64,000 nt of DNA from Labia minor (GCA_963082975.1 OY720347.1:46686655-46750654), one strand, 5' to 3'. Counted from the first letter of the stretch, positions 36,939-45,641 are shown. Made by a program: numbers and translations. The notes: a model not told the origin generated them from the letters alone.

Positions 36939-37334
36939 ATTTAAATTTCAGTTTTCCTACACTCTAGTAAAAAATAAATATTTTAAGTAATATACAATTT
37001 TAAAAATCTTTTCATTTTAAGATCTAGAAAATGTTGAAAAAGAATTAAAATTAATTGTACGATTATATATTTATTATTGGTTAGCCAAATTTAAAGTTTC
37101 ATTTTACATATAAAATACAATATATAGAGTTATATTATTTTATAAGAATTATTTTATAGATTAAGATGTAATTTTCTTTTAAGAATACATGAATTCTCGT
37201 AGTTGGCGGTTTTAATAAAGAATAAATGTAGATGCGAAAATAAAATAAAGGTGAGATAACAAAATTGTTTAACTAATTAAATAAAGAATTAATTATTAAA
37301 AAATTCTACATACCTTTTTTACAGCTTTGCCCAT
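21897..37334 (-). CDS. CFAP96: CFAP96 / C4orf47-like cilia- and flagella-associated protein, complete
   Basis: Six coding exons in transcript order: 37334-37314, 35228-34850, 34777-34651, 30824-30695, 26822-26655, 22106-21897. All splice sites are GT-AG and all phases agree; total 1,035 nt, 344 residues (the human protein is about 309). Family marks in order: DMTRCGLFAEMSYLEGKPYV near the N-terminus, PYKDKFNENAYKG, HPGGPKTKCGLQDGYFEPKF, RIFEKEA, DYYGTFISKMPG, GYKDITIGPYPEYS, MLGGAFLSASSPKQYFGPNP, and YFSQYPEHKADVYLTREQ. The vertebrate protein is a ciliary/centrosomal microtubule-associated protein; in an insect, sperm flagella and ciliated sensory neurons are the likely site (inference). It starts at MGKAVKK, since there is no upstream in-frame ATG in the short first exon. 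Introns 3 and 4 (about 3.8 kb each) are loaded with transposons. Confidence 0.9.
22541..23147 (+). repeat. Dispersed repeat R1, fullest copy, with paired TGACGTCA palindromes
   Basis: Left end TTTTTACCGACCGACGATAG, right end CAGTCGGTCGGTTC, inverted with respect to each other. Inside are (GTCTGTCC)n, GAACGGCTCAACGGATTTTG and two CRE-type palindromes (ATGACGTCAT and ATGACGTCAC) at about 22962-22989. It lies in the last intron of the CFAP96-like gene. The inverse-oriented partner at 35880-36350 has the same palindromes. Confidence 0.7.
23148..24186. other. Intron with a GC-rich patch at about 23745-23970
   Basis: The patch contains GCGGCTGCTGGATAATCCAG, CCAGCCGCTCGAGTGG and GAGCTCGGCGAGCGGCGCTG. 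No open frame, no recognised family. The rest is AT-rich. Confidence 0.35.
24187..24699 (+). mobile_element. Helitron-like non-autonomous element H1, copy 1
   Basis: Left end TATATAAAATTCTCGTGTCA, then CTCCTCCGAAACGGCTGGAC. Right end has a strong hairpin (GAGCGCCGAAGGCGCTC) followed 7 bases later by CTAG, which is the layout of a Helitron 3' terminus. A partner copy with the same two ends in reverse orientation spans 26903-29993. Target bases do not fit classical A/T insertion cleanly, so a Helentron-type or other family is possible. Confidence 0.5.
24700..25904. other. AT-rich intron with a repeat R1 end fragment
   Basis: 25050-25090 carries ACCGTCGGTCGGTTCATACC-type text, the right end of repeat R1. 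Otherwise nothing recognisable. Confidence 0.4.
25905..26580. mobile_element. Inverted-repeat element with TAGGGTTT...AAACCCTA ends
   Basis: Left CTAGGGTTTGCGGGTTTTAA with AACCGGTTTTTGG and right AAACCGGTTTTCTAAAATGT with ATAAACCCTA are imperfect inverses. The interior is AT-rich with no transposase. A piece of R1 (ATCTCCACGAATCATGCATTTT and TATCGTCGGTCGGTAAAAA) is embedded at about 26128-26177. Superfamily unresolved. Confidence 0.5.
26655..26822 (-). CDS. CFAP96: CFAP96-like exon 5
   Basis: 56 codons, phase 0-0. Reads VERVVPTYKVEKKKNVDLIG, GPFLSPGIPKDIKC, then YFSQYPEHKADVYLTREQ, a conserved repeat of the family. Confidence 0.87.
27000..27200 (-). pseudogene. Non-LTR family NL1 relic (C-terminal tail)
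   Basis: Reverse-strand translation gives broken pieces such as SIRKRPFGRPIVNWVDNVG and MARMGEEKYI-like text, the region that follows the RT domain in family NL1. Frameshifted and short. Confidence 0.5.
27860..28101 (-). repeat. Tandem 121-bp duplication in the retroelement 3' UTR
   Basis: Two copies, 27860-27980 and 27981-28101, appear identical, each ending GGAAGTGTCGTGGCCCTAA. They sit between the stop of the RT frame and the tail. Confidence 0.85.
28258..28340 (-). repeat. tRNA-like sequence in the retroelement 3' region
   Basis: The reverse strand reads GGGCAGCATGGCTGAGTGGG (A-box-like), then CTGAGTTCGAATCCCAGC (B-box-like). The T arm is good, but the 3' acceptor strand does not pair with GGGCAGC. 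A tRNA-derived SINE or a degenerate tRNA copy is more likely than a gene. Confidence 0.4.
28612..29697 (-). CDS. Reverse transcriptase, C-terminal 361 residues (jockey/CR1-like)
   Basis: Open for the whole length up to the truncation point. Motifs: GLQQGTVISPILFNIYISEI (RT motif B region), FADDLIVYVSG (catalytic YADD-type box with Phe), KINLHKCETILF, KYLGVNLDDLLYLNKHL, then a Cys/His-free tail. The palm catalytic DD pair is present but the fingers and endonuclease domain are missing, so the copy cannot be active. The intact frame and target duplication suggest a fairly young insertion in the CFAP96-like intron. Clade is an estimate. Confidence 0.85.
   Translation of the reverse strand: MIEGRSFKVTNFKEESSIAFDVSDGLQQGTVISPILFNIYISEILECFELNTSPNKKAIAFADDLIVYVSGKKASKIQTELQSLFEKIHSFYDTWKLKINLHKCETILFRTTLDKGNSNLKKNWNKFQIKFENETIPNKRLVKYLGVNLDDLLYLNKHLHIQLANAKASFMSLKNLFFNRDLDHKIKILSYQLLIRPIITYSCNVWFNQRASDMELIRLFERKCLRACLGKYRSAHSGYTRYISNEKIYNEANINRIDCFILKLIRNLYCQVAQVPNSLISWSIFQNEPYLKNTLKSGFIPPEAFIFLDKQGYIQDDNGIPIIYHVFRRCGDKSITYDPFWMEEILTEYGDIICKFRTKTN
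29994..30694. other. Intron between repeat and exon 4
   Basis: AT-rich except 30125-30235, which contains CAGTCGGTATGACCGGGACG and is bounded by GTGATT and AATCAC; possibly a small repeat. No gene seen. Confidence 0.35.
30695..30824 (-). CDS. CFAP96: CFAP96-like exon 4
   Basis: 130 nt; acceptor GATGCTAG, donor TAT/GTAAGT. Completes a split Ser codon and reads SPYTLPDELKNKKMKKHNAE, then MLGGAFLSASSPKQYFGPNP. Confidence 0.88.
30895..31800 (-). pseudogene. Non-LTR family NL1 relic with RT domain
   Basis: Reverse-strand pieces include GYHQSRFRPNRSILYKIF-type text, VDFSKAYDSLDWEKLLQIL (RT motif A, catalytic D in DFSKAYD), SQICLGGSKGTVRCENQ, and further down the tail matching 756-1140. Stops and frameshifts break it; the YADD part is not intact. 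Confidence 0.78.
31900..32665 (+). mobile_element. Probable non-LTR retrotransposon 3' end with AAATAAAT tail
   Basis: An open frame at 32042-32266 (DNFAKVIGGDDWLRHILVSL onward, acidic) is followed by a T/G-rich simple stretch and then AATGCCGAATGCGGCTGTAA with AAATAAATAAATAGATAAAT at the end. Such short-repeat tails are typical of I/R1/LOA-type elements. The protein part itself is not recognised with certainty. Confidence 0.4.
32895..33791 (-). mobile_element. hAT element remnant with 8-bp target duplication
   Basis: Ends CAGGGCCG and GGGCCTG (imperfect inverses). Flanks CTCAAGTC at 32887-32894 and 33792-33799 are identical. The interior keeps the C-terminal hAT dimerisation region on the minus strand at about 33225-33395 (ERSFSALKRIKNYL, then SSLEQSKLNEWGILSIE). 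The rest of the transposase is lost. Confidence 0.87.
34055..34090 (+). repeat. Fragment of Helitron-like H1 3' end
   Basis: GGGGGTACAGGGGGCAGAGC then CTAG matches the H1 3' terminal region without the hairpin. Very short, so low certainty. Confidence 0.35.
34160..34560 (-). pseudogene. Non-LTR family NL1 relic (tail)
   Basis: The reverse strand gives broken text such as ILHSTYGQKEMKSLGNGG and KTRRLLSTGHLE in shifting frames, colinear with 960-1140. Dead fragment. Confidence 0.6.
34651..34777 (-). CDS. CFAP96: CFAP96-like exon 3
   Basis: 127 nt, acceptor TTACATAG, donor ATTC/GTAAGT. Reads AFSPQTRPEPKKGPWLPSIM, then KFFGCGYKDITIGPYPEYS; phase 1 in, phase 2 out. Confidence 0.88.
34850..35228 (-). 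CDS. CFAP96: CFAP96-like exon 2
   Basis: 379 nt, acceptor TTTTAAG, donor CCAG/GTAATA. Encodes EYPVIGWNYGKSDMTRCGLF and most of the conserved N-terminal half, to DYYGTFISKMPG. The frame is open upstream of the Met at 35189, which is therefore internal. Confidence 0.9.
35735..35791. repeat. (TA)n microsatellite
   Basis: About 50 bases of alternating T and A in the first CFAP96-like intron. A second such tract is at 36898-36934. Confidence 0.9.
35880..36350 (-). repeat. Dispersed repeat R1, reverse copy with TGACGTCA pair
   Basis: Colinear with the reverse complement of 22541-23010: GGCTGTGACGTCATGAAGTG and GGTGACGTCATATAATTTTA at 35895-35940, the CGGACGGACGGACAGACATC run, and the terminal CTATCGTCGGTCGGTAAAAA at 36330-36350. 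Confidence 0.75.
36351..36845. repeat. Dispersed repeat with (CATA)n tract
   Basis: Contains CACTTCCGGTTAACCGATTT, a (CATA)n tract at 36637-36712, GTCAAGATCTATCGAAATCT and TTCCCTTATACGAAGTATGC. It resembles the layout of repeat R2 (simple-repeat core, then a TTTTTGACGATTCCAATACT-like end). It abuts R1. Confidence 0.5.
37314..37334 (-). CDS. CFAP96: CFAP96-like exon 1 (21 coding bases)
   Basis: ATG at 37334, encoding MGKAVKK, donor AAG/GTATGT. Phase 0 fits exon 2. The short basic start is reasonable but rests on splice logic alone. Confidence 0.6.
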
Positions 37335-39007
37335 TTTTTTAAAATTATTTTTTTTCTAAAATACTAAAAAATTTATTTTTTCTAATAACAATACCATATT
37401 TAAAGATAAATATAACAATTTCTATGGTGAAGAAATTTATATTTTTTTCCTAAATCTTAGAAATATGAAAGTTTTAGATAAATAAATAATTTTTCTTAAT
37501 ATTTAGAGATGATTTTATTTTATATTAATATGAATATTTTATCTTTTTTATCTTTTCATTTCATTTCATTTCTTTTTTTTATATTTTTAATATTAATTTA
37601 TTCTAACTATATTTTAATGTTTTATTAGATTTAATTTTTCTTAAGTGTGTAAACGATTTTCGATAATAATGAATATATTAATCCTCTTGGTTTTATTTAT
37701 TTTTAATATTTAAAATAAAAATGTTTATATTAGCGACCTCTAGCGTATTTATTACTAACTTAATTGACATTGATAAGATTATGGTTACAATTGAAAACGT
37801 AGATGGCACAGACCATCCGTTATCCGAGTCCGTAGATCAGGCCCCGGACCACCGGGCACGGAGATGAAAGGTCTTGAAACACACTTTTGCATCATGGCAC
37901 CCCCAGACGGCGCTGCAGATGCCCCAACATTTTGCAGTATTATTTAAAATAGCTGTTTTGTACCCATTGATGAATTGTAAAGTTGATGGTTTGGTATTAC
38001 TACCCATTCCATTCGTTTTGTTTTTCCCTGTTTCCACTAAACCTCACACTTCCCATGAGTCATTGGTTGTTTTCATATCTAAATATTTATTTATGCCCAT
38101 CTCATCAAAAATGAGTGTAAAATTTACAAAGTAAAAAATTGTGTAACAAACATATATGTGAAAAAGATGTATTTACTCATAACTAGAGAGAGCAAAAAAA
38201 GGCAAGTTTTTTTTGTTAAAAAAGGCTGTCAAAAAGGCATTTTTTTTATAAAAAAAGGCTGTAAAAAGACTATTTTTTCAAAAATTTTCCAAAAAATATT
38301 GTATTTTTATAGGTAAATAGTCTCTTTTATTAGCTTATGTTAGCAAAATAGTATTTAAACATTAACAAATTTTACTTATATTATCGAATATCAAATAATT
38401 TTTAAAAGATATATATTATAATAAGAAAAGAAATTTAAATTCTTAATTTAATACACTGAGAAAAAGTAACACAAAAGAATAAAAAGGCATTTTATTTATA
38501 AATATATTTTTAATTTATTATTTTATGAAATAAAATATAAACAAAAGGTAATTATTTACATCCATGGTTCCGAGATAGAAATGATTGTCCCCAAGATTGA
38601 TTAATGTAAAAAGATTAAAGAAATAATAAAATATCTTCATATTTACGATTAAACTTAATTTAAATTCCTAGATTATATATATTGTAATAATTGAACAATT
38701 TTCAGAATTCTTAAATAGGAAATAATTTATTTTTTGGTTGCTAAGTTCGGAATGGTTAAGAGAGAAATAATTTATATTTTCGTTGCTAACTTCCACTGTG
38801 TTTTTTATGTTTATCTCAGGAAAGTTCAAAAATTGATACAAATTTTGATGTTTCTTTCATTCTATGGTGGCCATGGTGGGTGATGGTGGCATTATTCTAT
38901 AGAGCTTTTATATCCACTAGCTAATAATAATCTAATTATTTGCTAGTTATGTTTTTAATTTAAAATTATAAATATTAAGTTTCTGATTATACAACTCAAC
39001 TTCAATA
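37335..39007. other. Divergent intergenic region CFAP96-like / HINFP-like
   Basis: 1.7 kb between the two start codons, so both promoters should lie here. 37800-38060 is less AT-rich, starts with CACAGACCATCCGTTATCCG (a dispersed string also at about 10205) and is probably repeat-derived. 38190-38290 has a repeated AAAAAAGGC word. No TATA or other element can be called with support. Confidence 0.4.
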
Positions 39008-39017
39008 ATGGATAAAG
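39008..39017 (+). CDS. HINFP: HINFP-like candidate first coding exon (MDK)
   Basis: ATG GAT AAA G followed by donor GTATAC. It leaves one G that pairs with CT of exon 41054 to give Ala. The next exon has no start Met and is open back to its acceptor, so an upstream start is needed. Other short exons could serve; transcript data are needed. Confidence 0.45.
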
Positions 39018-42000
39018 GTATACAATTTTGATTTAGTTGCTTTTAAATTTATATCTATATATATTTAAAATCATGGTAATTGTTCCATTTCCAAATCATT
39101 TAATTATTTAATAGTAATATATCATGATTATTATCGGTAATTATTCATATAAACTCATTTGGGTGGGCAACTTTATCTATTAACTTGTAAAATATGACAA
39201 TTTGCTTTTTAAACAATATTTTTAAAAAATAATTATATACTTTTAGATATTTTTCTTATTAATTATGGCCTTTGCTTTAAACTAACTTTCTTATATTAAT
39301 TTAGATTTAGACTTTGCTTTTTAAACAATATTTTTAAAAAATAATTATATATTTTTAGATATTTTTCTTATTAATTATGGCCTTTGCTTTAAACTAACTT
39401 TCTTATATTAATTTAGATTTAGACTAATCCTATATTTTGACTATTAAAAATTATATTACAATATGCAAATGAATAATTATTAATATAAAATATATAAATT
39501 CATTCCTTCATAAGATTTTATTTTGTATTACCTATTATCTTGATCAACCTACTTATAAAAATTGAAAAATTGTTAACTTTTTGAAATTGGCTTAAATCAT
39601 TAAATGAATGAATGAAAGGAGACAAACACTATATTATTCAAATATAATTAATTAAATTAATCTTATATTTTATTTATAGTAAAATATAAATAAAGAGAAT
39701 CATTTTAAATTAAAAGAGATTAATTAGATTTTTACTAAGCAGAGGAATTACTAATATTCTATTAAAGTTGATATAATTTAATATCTTTAATTTTTTCCCT
39801 TTTTTCAAATAAAAAATTGCGTAAAATACAATCAAAAACATTAGCAACATTTACTTTCTTTGATTTTTCATTCATTTTAAAAGGTAGCAATTTTGCAAAT
39901 ATAATTTGAAATTGAATTATTACACACATTTAGTTCTCCTTTGTTTTTTTCCAAAATAAGGTAATTAAGCTTCTTTATTCTTGAATGATTAACCCTCAAT
40001 TCTCATTCTATCAGATATAAATAGATTTACAAATAAAATATAAATATAATTAAAATAATATAAATATTCAAAAGACCAAAAGTAGCCCATATACCTTCAG
40101 TTTAACTGTGCAGTTTATCGTGTGTAACTTCTCATGTCTAAGCAATAAATTACGACAACTGTGCAGTTTTGTCCTTCCGTCACTCAATTCTTAGGCATGA
40201 GCAATTAGACCCTATTTTGCTCCTGTAAACTACACAGGTCAGTTCCATCTCAGCTTTTGGCATGACTTCATCAACAAATAAATCTTTGCTTCGCGAATTC
40301 TTAGAATGAGCTTTGGGATACATAATGTTCTGGATATTTTAATATAGTCAAAAAGGCATCTGCTTATGATAAATAATGAATAGATTGTAGCGCAACGGGA
40401 AACATTGTTATGTAAAAAAATAATAACCTGAGATCTACGTTTACAAAAGAGTTAAACTTGCAATTAAAATACAAATTGCAGCTTCGCTCATTATAATGGG
40501 ACAAATATAAACTACATTAAAAAAACTGGTAGATTGAGAATTAAAAATATATAAAAAAACTGAACAAATCCACACACTTTCTTTTTCAGTTTATCGCACA
40601 GTTTTTTTAAACAGTTCAAACTACCCAGTTAAACTGAAGGTGTATGAGCCGCTAAAGAAAACAAACAAATCTATTTTGATGTCCTCGACAAATCTTTTGG
40701 AAGGGATAAAAAAAATTGGAGAAACGTTGGACGAAGTGTATAGAGCTCAAAGGAGACGTTGAAAAATAATTTTTTATCCAAAGTGACTTTTTGAATGAAA
40801 CACAGAACTTATTGACCTGCCCTCGTATTAATGAATAATATATTTACAATTATACATATAGTTCTAAAACTATCCTAACCCTATTTTAATATAATATATA
40901 AATTAATTGATTTATTATTTTAATCAAAATAAGGAATAACATTTTTCTAAATATTACTAATTTTTTATAAAAACTAAAAAATTTTTTAAAATATCTTCAA
41001 ATTATATATATTGGATTTTAAATATAACTGATTTAATTTTAATTACTTTTTAGCTTCATCGTTAGAAACAATTAATCTGGATAGAAATGAATTATATTTT
41101 GATGACGAAGATGATGATAATTCACTTCAATCGAATAATGAATTTGATGATATACTATCTGATTACTATTCAGACTTCTCTAGCGAATATGATCATAATA
41201 AGAAAAAGAAAAAAAAGAAAATACGAGCAAAACAAATAAATTTGAAAAATATTGAACTGCGTTTGGTATGTGAATGGAAGGAATGTAATTTTGAAAATTC
41301 ATCAATGAGTTTGTTTATTAATCATGTTTCGAATCATATTCCTCAAGTTGAAATCAAAAGAAAAGAAGAGAATTCTGGTAAATAATCTGAATATTTTTAT
41401 ATTAAGAATAAAAAAAAATATATTTTCTGGTAGAATTAATTTGTTAGTTAATTATTTAGTTAGATTTAATTATTTTATATTTTAAAATTATAGGTATAAT
41501 CCAAAATATCCAAATGTTATCTTATCAATCTTCACAATAAATAAGAAATGCATTCTTATACTTTATATATATATATATATATATATTTAATAAAAATTTA
41601 AATTCTTTTAAGAAGAATTGCAAATAAAATACTTTTTAATAAGGTTTAGTGTTGTATCCCTTCCCAAAAAAAATTTATTTTAGGTCTTATACAAAATGTT
41701 TATTTTTATAGTTAATGAAAAAAATATTTCTAAAGACTTATTATTTTTAGAATGCTATGTTTGCCTTTGGAATGAATGTAACTTCGAAACAGAAAATGAT
41801 CAAGAACTTTGCAGACATATTAATTTTCATTCATTTCACACAAAACTTAAGTATTTAGGAAGTCAGATGATAATACATTGGAATAGTAAAATGGTAAATA
41901 TTATTATTACGTTATTCTTTACATCTTGTTAATGATGTTTGACTATTTCTAAAAAAAATTCTCAGAATATTTATTTTAAAAGAATATATATTTTATTCTC

Positions 42001-43408
42001 AATAATAAATTCTTATTAAAAAACTGTTTTAGGAATGTAAAGGAAATATATACGGAAAAAATAATCTACCTGATTTAACTTCAGAATTTCTATGTTTATG
42101 GGAAAATTGTTTAAATAGTTTTACCCATCCTTACTTATTTTATAAACACGTTAGTTTACATTGTGAAAGATTATTAGATGAAGAAAACCCTAATCAAAAA
42201 TTCAATTGTAAATGGCTTGGATGCAAAGCTATCTTTAAATCTACAAAGTTATTAAACCTTCATTTAAAATCTCATACTCAAGAGAAGACCGTTGCTTGCC
42301 CAGAATGTGGAGCTCTATTCTCAGCAACCACTAAATTATATGATCATTTAGTGCGTCAATCAGAAAAGTTACAATATCAATGTAAACTTTGTTCAAAATA
42401 TTATGCAACAACACGACTTTTAAGAGAACATATGAGAACTCATATAAATATTTATAAATGTATTTATTGTGATATGACTTGTCCTAAACCTCATTTATTA
42501 AGTCGACACATTCTCCTATGTCATTTAGATTCAAAACCTTTTAAATGTGAATTTTGCGAATATAAGTAATTATTAATATAAAACATTCTTTATTTTTAAT
42601 GATTTTGTTCCATTACATAAACTTTAATCTATTTTTTAGAGCAACCTCGCAACAACATATTAATAATCATATATTAACACATTATTCCCATGATAATTAT
42701 CAATGCCAAGAATGTCATTATACATGCAGAAGTGCTTATGGAATAAGAAGTCATATTGAAAAAGTAATATATTATATATTAATTTTGTTTTCTAATAAAA
42801 GGCATATATTATTTTTCTAAACAAATACAACATTACTACATTTTTTAAGAAAGATATAATGATCTTATCTGGAACACTTCATTTTTATAAAAATTATTTT
42901 ACTAAAATTTTGAGCTTTAAGCTATTTCTAATAAATTTCTAATAATCATATATATCAAATTTATTATAGAAACATTTGAAAGAAAAAAGATTACTATATT
43001 GTTGCCATATATGTGAAGAAAAATATTCTCGAGGATCTTTTTTAACAAAGCATTTAATCTCTAAACATTTGTTAAAAAAATCGAGTAAAATAAGATTCAG
43101 GTATTGATTTAATTAATATTTTAATTATTCTATAATTTCATTATTATAAAATCATTTCTAGATATAAACTTGATGAAGATGGATATTATCGTTTACAAAC
43201 TGTACGTTACACAAGTTGGGAAGGTGTCGAAGAAATGGATTGTTCAAAAGACGTTGAAACTGAAAATCAAAAAATAGATAAGTTAAATAATAGACCTATA
43301 CTTATTTCTATTGAAGAAATGGATGAAAATGGAGAAATTGTTAGAAGTAATACATTAGAAACTCATGCCATTTCCGAACTACCTAGCAAAAATGCCACTA
43401 TTCTTTAA
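39008..43408 (+). CDS. HINFP: HINFP-like histone H4 gene transcription factor, complete
   Basis: Exons: 39008-39017 (inferred), 41054-41377, 41751-41893, 42033-42565, 42640-42763, 42970-43100, 43162-43408; phases agree, 1,512 nt, 503 residues. About ten C2H2 zinc fingers, in order: CEWKECNFE, CLWNECNFE...HINFHSFHTKLK, CLWENCLNSF, CKWLGCKAIF, HTQEKTVACPECGALF, CKLCSKYYATTRLLREHMRTH, CIYCDMTCPKPHLLSRH, CEFCEYK, CQECHYTCRSAYGIRSH, CCHICEEKYSRG. The finger order, the HTQEK..ACP..G linker and the post-finger block RFRYKLDEDGYYRLQTVRY are specific to HINFP. In vertebrates it binds the histone H4 promoter at the G1/S transition in the nucleus; the same role is inferred. An acidic and Lys-rich N-terminal segment precedes finger 1. 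Confidence 0.92.
39201..39424. repeat. Tandem 112-bp duplication in HINFP-like intron 1
   Basis: 39201-39312 and 39313-39424 are nearly identical (each starting TTTGCTTTTTAAACAATATT). Too short-lived a signal to assign a cause. Confidence 0.85.
40088..40655. mobile_element. Inverted-repeat element (MITE) in HINFP-like intron 1
   Basis: Left CATATACCTTCAGTTTAACTG and right CAGTTAAACTGAAGGTGTAT are inverted; CAGTTTATCGTG and CAGTTTATCGCACAG repeat inside the ends. No coding sequence. Target duplication not resolved. Confidence 0.6.
40666..40832 (+). mobile_element. mariner 3' fragment
   Basis: Matches 7205-7380 (CAAATCTATTTTGATGTCCT, TTGGAGAAACGTTGGACGAA, CAAAGGAGACGTTGAAAAAT) and ends ACTTATTGACCTGCCCTCG before TA. 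Only the right end survives. Confidence 0.8.
41054..41377 (+). CDS. HINFP: HINFP-like exon 2
   Basis: 324 nt. Acidic stretch (YFDDEDDDNSLQSNNEFDD), a Lys run (NKKKKKKKIRAK, possible nuclear localisation signal), then finger 1 (CEWKECNFENSSMSLFINHV). Confidence 0.85.
41751..41893 (+). CDS. HINFP: HINFP-like exon 3
   Basis: 143 nt, acceptor TTTTTAG. Encodes finger 2 (CLWNECNFETENDQELCRHI) and the conserved FHSFHTKLKYLGSQ segment. Confidence 0.88.
42033..42565 (+). CDS. HINFP: HINFP-like exon 4 (fingers 3-8)
   Basis: 533 nt, acceptor TTTTAG, donor AA/GTAATT. Carries fingers 3-7 and the first half of finger 8, with HTQEKTVACPECGALFSATT and YKCIYCDMTCPKPHLLSRH. Confidence 0.93.
42640..42763 (+). 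CDS. HINFP: HINFP-like exon 5
   Basis: 124 nt; finishes finger 8 (KATSQQHINNHILTH) and holds finger 9 (CQECHYTCRSAYGIRSH). Confidence 0.88.
42970..43100 (+). CDS. HINFP: HINFP-like exon 6
   Basis: 131 nt, phase 0-2. Holds the last finger (CCHICEEKYSRGSFLTKHLI) and the start of RFRYK. Confidence 0.88.
43162..43408 (+). CDS. HINFP: HINFP-like exon 7 (terminal)
   Basis: 247 nt, stop TAA 43406-43408. YKLDEDGYYRLQTVRYTSWE is the family's post-finger block; the tail (ISIEEMDENGEIV) is acidic. Confidence 0.9.
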
Positions 43409-44195
43409 CATTTAAAAATTTTAATTAAATAAATTAAAATGGTGAAATGAGATATAGAATATATTTATATTTATGAAACATGGGGAAAAGAAAATATACA
43501 TAGTTAAAACTAAGATTTTTTTAGAAAAAAAATTAGATTTCCACTGATTCTTTAGTAATAATTAAAAAATAAAATAATTTTTTTTTTATATTTTAAGAAT
43601 AAAACTTTTTGATAAGTTACAAATAAAATTTATTTATTAATACTCATCAACTATACTCAACCGATATATGTAAATGGATTAATTTAAATTTAATGTTATC
43701 AGCAATGTTTAAATCGTTGATAATGCCGGAATTATTTTTAGGCAATGTATCAAAAAAAGTCCTGATAAAGCTATTATTTAAATTACTAATATTTATTTGT
43801 TAAATCAATTGTATATTTTTTTAAACATTGTGTTGACATTCTTTAAAGTTCTGCTCTTAAAACAAATTTCATCCACGATTTAACGATAACGAATTTAATG
43901 GCGTAATAATCCTATTACAATAACAAAAAATTATCCTTTCTATAATTTTTTAAAAAATTGTTATTATAAATAGCAATAATTATTTCATTAGCATGCATAC
44001 CAATTAGGTTTAGCATCTGCTACAAATAGACATTCCTTAAAAAAAACCTGGAAAAATTAAATTTTTTCCCCTTCGTTCTTTTTTTTTATACTTTAAATTT
44101 AATTTATATTAAAATTTATCTAAATACTGATAATTTGTAATAGCTTTATAAAGAAAATAACATTATTTAAATTGAAAAATAAATTTATTTTAAAA
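43409..44195. other. 3' region of the HINFP-like gene
   Basis: AT-rich, AATAAA-type words at about 43427 and 43598. No element recognised before the GC-rich gypsy block starts at about 44200. Confidence 0.45.
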
Positions 44196-44199
44196 AAAT

Positions 44200-45389
44200 A
44201 CACATGGTCCGTATGTGGTGGACGGTTGTGTGTAGGGGCCCATTGTACGCCATCCGGTCGGGTTGCGAGTGGGTATTGGGCCAGGAAGTCGAAGTATACG
44301 GACTCACCCGGGATCATCGTCTTGACTCTTGCTTGGAGCCTGTGATGGAGAGGCCAGTGTCGCCGTCGATGAGCAGACTACGTCGGCAGTCTGGTAGCAG
44401 TCAAAAGTGTGCCAAGAAGTCCGAGCCGAGGTTGGGGGTGGACACGTCGGCGACGACGAAGTTCCACTTGTATTTGTGGCGTAGGCCCAGGTCCAGGTGT
44501 AGCTGGATGTTGCCGTATGTTTTGATGGTGGTGTTGTTCGCGGCGCTGAGTTCATACGTCGTCGCTGAACGGGGTCCGCAGACGCGGGAGCGGGGCTAGC
44601 AGGAAAGGTCGGACCCGGTGTCGACCAGGAAGCGTGTGCCCGTGTCGCGAATACTGATGATTAGGCGGTGGGTGTTGGTAGTGCCAGCGGCTGCCACCTT
44701 CAGGCGCTGGTGCCGGCGTTTTTTTGGCGTGAAGGAGCAGGGCGGCCTACACTTTCGGGCTTCGGCCCCGAAGCGAGCGTGGTAGTAACATTGGCTGTTC
44801 GGCGGAGGGGGGGGGTGGTTGCTGTTGGCCCGAAGCTCGTGGCCTTGAGGGTGCCGGTCTGGCCAGATTTGCCGCGAGCTGCTGGATTTGGCGCTCCAAG
44901 TCCGTTAAGCGTTCGCTGAGCGAGCGGGCTTCGGCGACCTGTTGTTGATGTGCGACGTTAGTTGTGCGCTCATGGTGGGCAGGCGTTGCAACCAGAGGGA
45001 GGGCGTGAGGTCCTCGGGGACGGCGTTGGCCTTGGCCAGTGTGAGCATCTCTCGGAGTAGCTCCGACGGCTTCCGATCTCCAAGGGGCGCTTCCTCTAGT
45101 AGTTGTTTCAGCTGCTGTTGTTTGGTCGGGGCGAGGCGGCTGATGAGTCCTTCCTTTAACTTGGCGTATTTGCCGTCGTTGGGGGGGGGGGGGGGTCCTC
45201 GATAATGTCCTCCACTAGGGCGACTTCGCTGGCTTCAAGACGAGACAAGATGTGGTAGTACCTTGTCTCGTCCTGGGTTATGCCTGCCAGGGTGAACTGC
45301 GCTTCTGCGACGGCGAACCATGGTCCGGGCCGTTCGTGCCAAAATGGCGGGAGTTTGACCGCCATGTGTTGGATCGCTGGCGTGCTCAT
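44200..45389 (-). mobile_element. Ty3/gypsy gag and protease remnant
   Basis: Starts at 45389 with MSTPAIQHMAVKLPPFWHER, GPWFAVAEAQFTLAGITQDE and YYHILSRLEASEVALVEDII, the capsid region of a gypsy-type gag. A run of 15 Gs (45181-45195) breaks the frame. Downstream pieces in other frames: LREMLTLAKANAVPEDLTPS, a CYYHARFG..ARKC..PC zinc-knuckle-like motif, and FLVDTGSDLS, the retropepsin active site, near 44610. Stops (for example after SDLSC) make it non-functional. The region is GC-rich in contrast to host sequence, suggesting a more recent arrival. The duplicated unit starts inside this gag, at 44965. Confidence 0.88.
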
Positions 45390-45640
45390 TCTGGGGTCAC
45401 CAATATAGGGTTAGCAAATAACACTATGTCAAGAAATAAATCGTTTTATTTATCATAATTGTAATCGTAATCGTAATCGTTATGAGCAAGTCGTAATGCA
45501 GCAGATCCCTTCGTGGCGACGAGATCCCTTGCTTAACTCCCGCTCGAAGCTGGCACACAAAACATTTTTAGAATGTCGCGTGAGTCGTCATAGTGGTCTG
45601 TGTTGTGTGTTGTTTTGTGTTTGTTGCCACAAGACAAACT
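45390..45640 (-). mobile_element. Gypsy 5' LTR/leader region
   Basis: Directly before gag on the reverse strand is TTGGTGACCCC, the usual leader/primer-binding-site text of such gypsy elements, preceded by AACCCTATA. Further back, a (GATTAC)n hexamer tract and a TTGTGGCAACAAACAC string may mark the LTR start. Exact LTR ends cannot be set because there is only one copy. Confidence 0.5.
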
Positions 45641-45641
45641 T

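Noticed and set aside
36417..36944. Cys/Val/Tyr and Thr/His/Ile repeat peptides
   Set aside because: All come from the (CATA)n tract; no gene.
41696..41750. Upstream in-frame Met of HINFP-like exon 3 as a start codon
   Set aside because: The zinc-finger homology begins exactly at the AG acceptor (41750) and the exon before it also encodes a family finger.
44204..45205. Plus-strand GC-rich frames (Ser/Arg/Gly-rich)
   Set aside because: Shadows of the minus-strand gypsy gag-protease; no own motifs.
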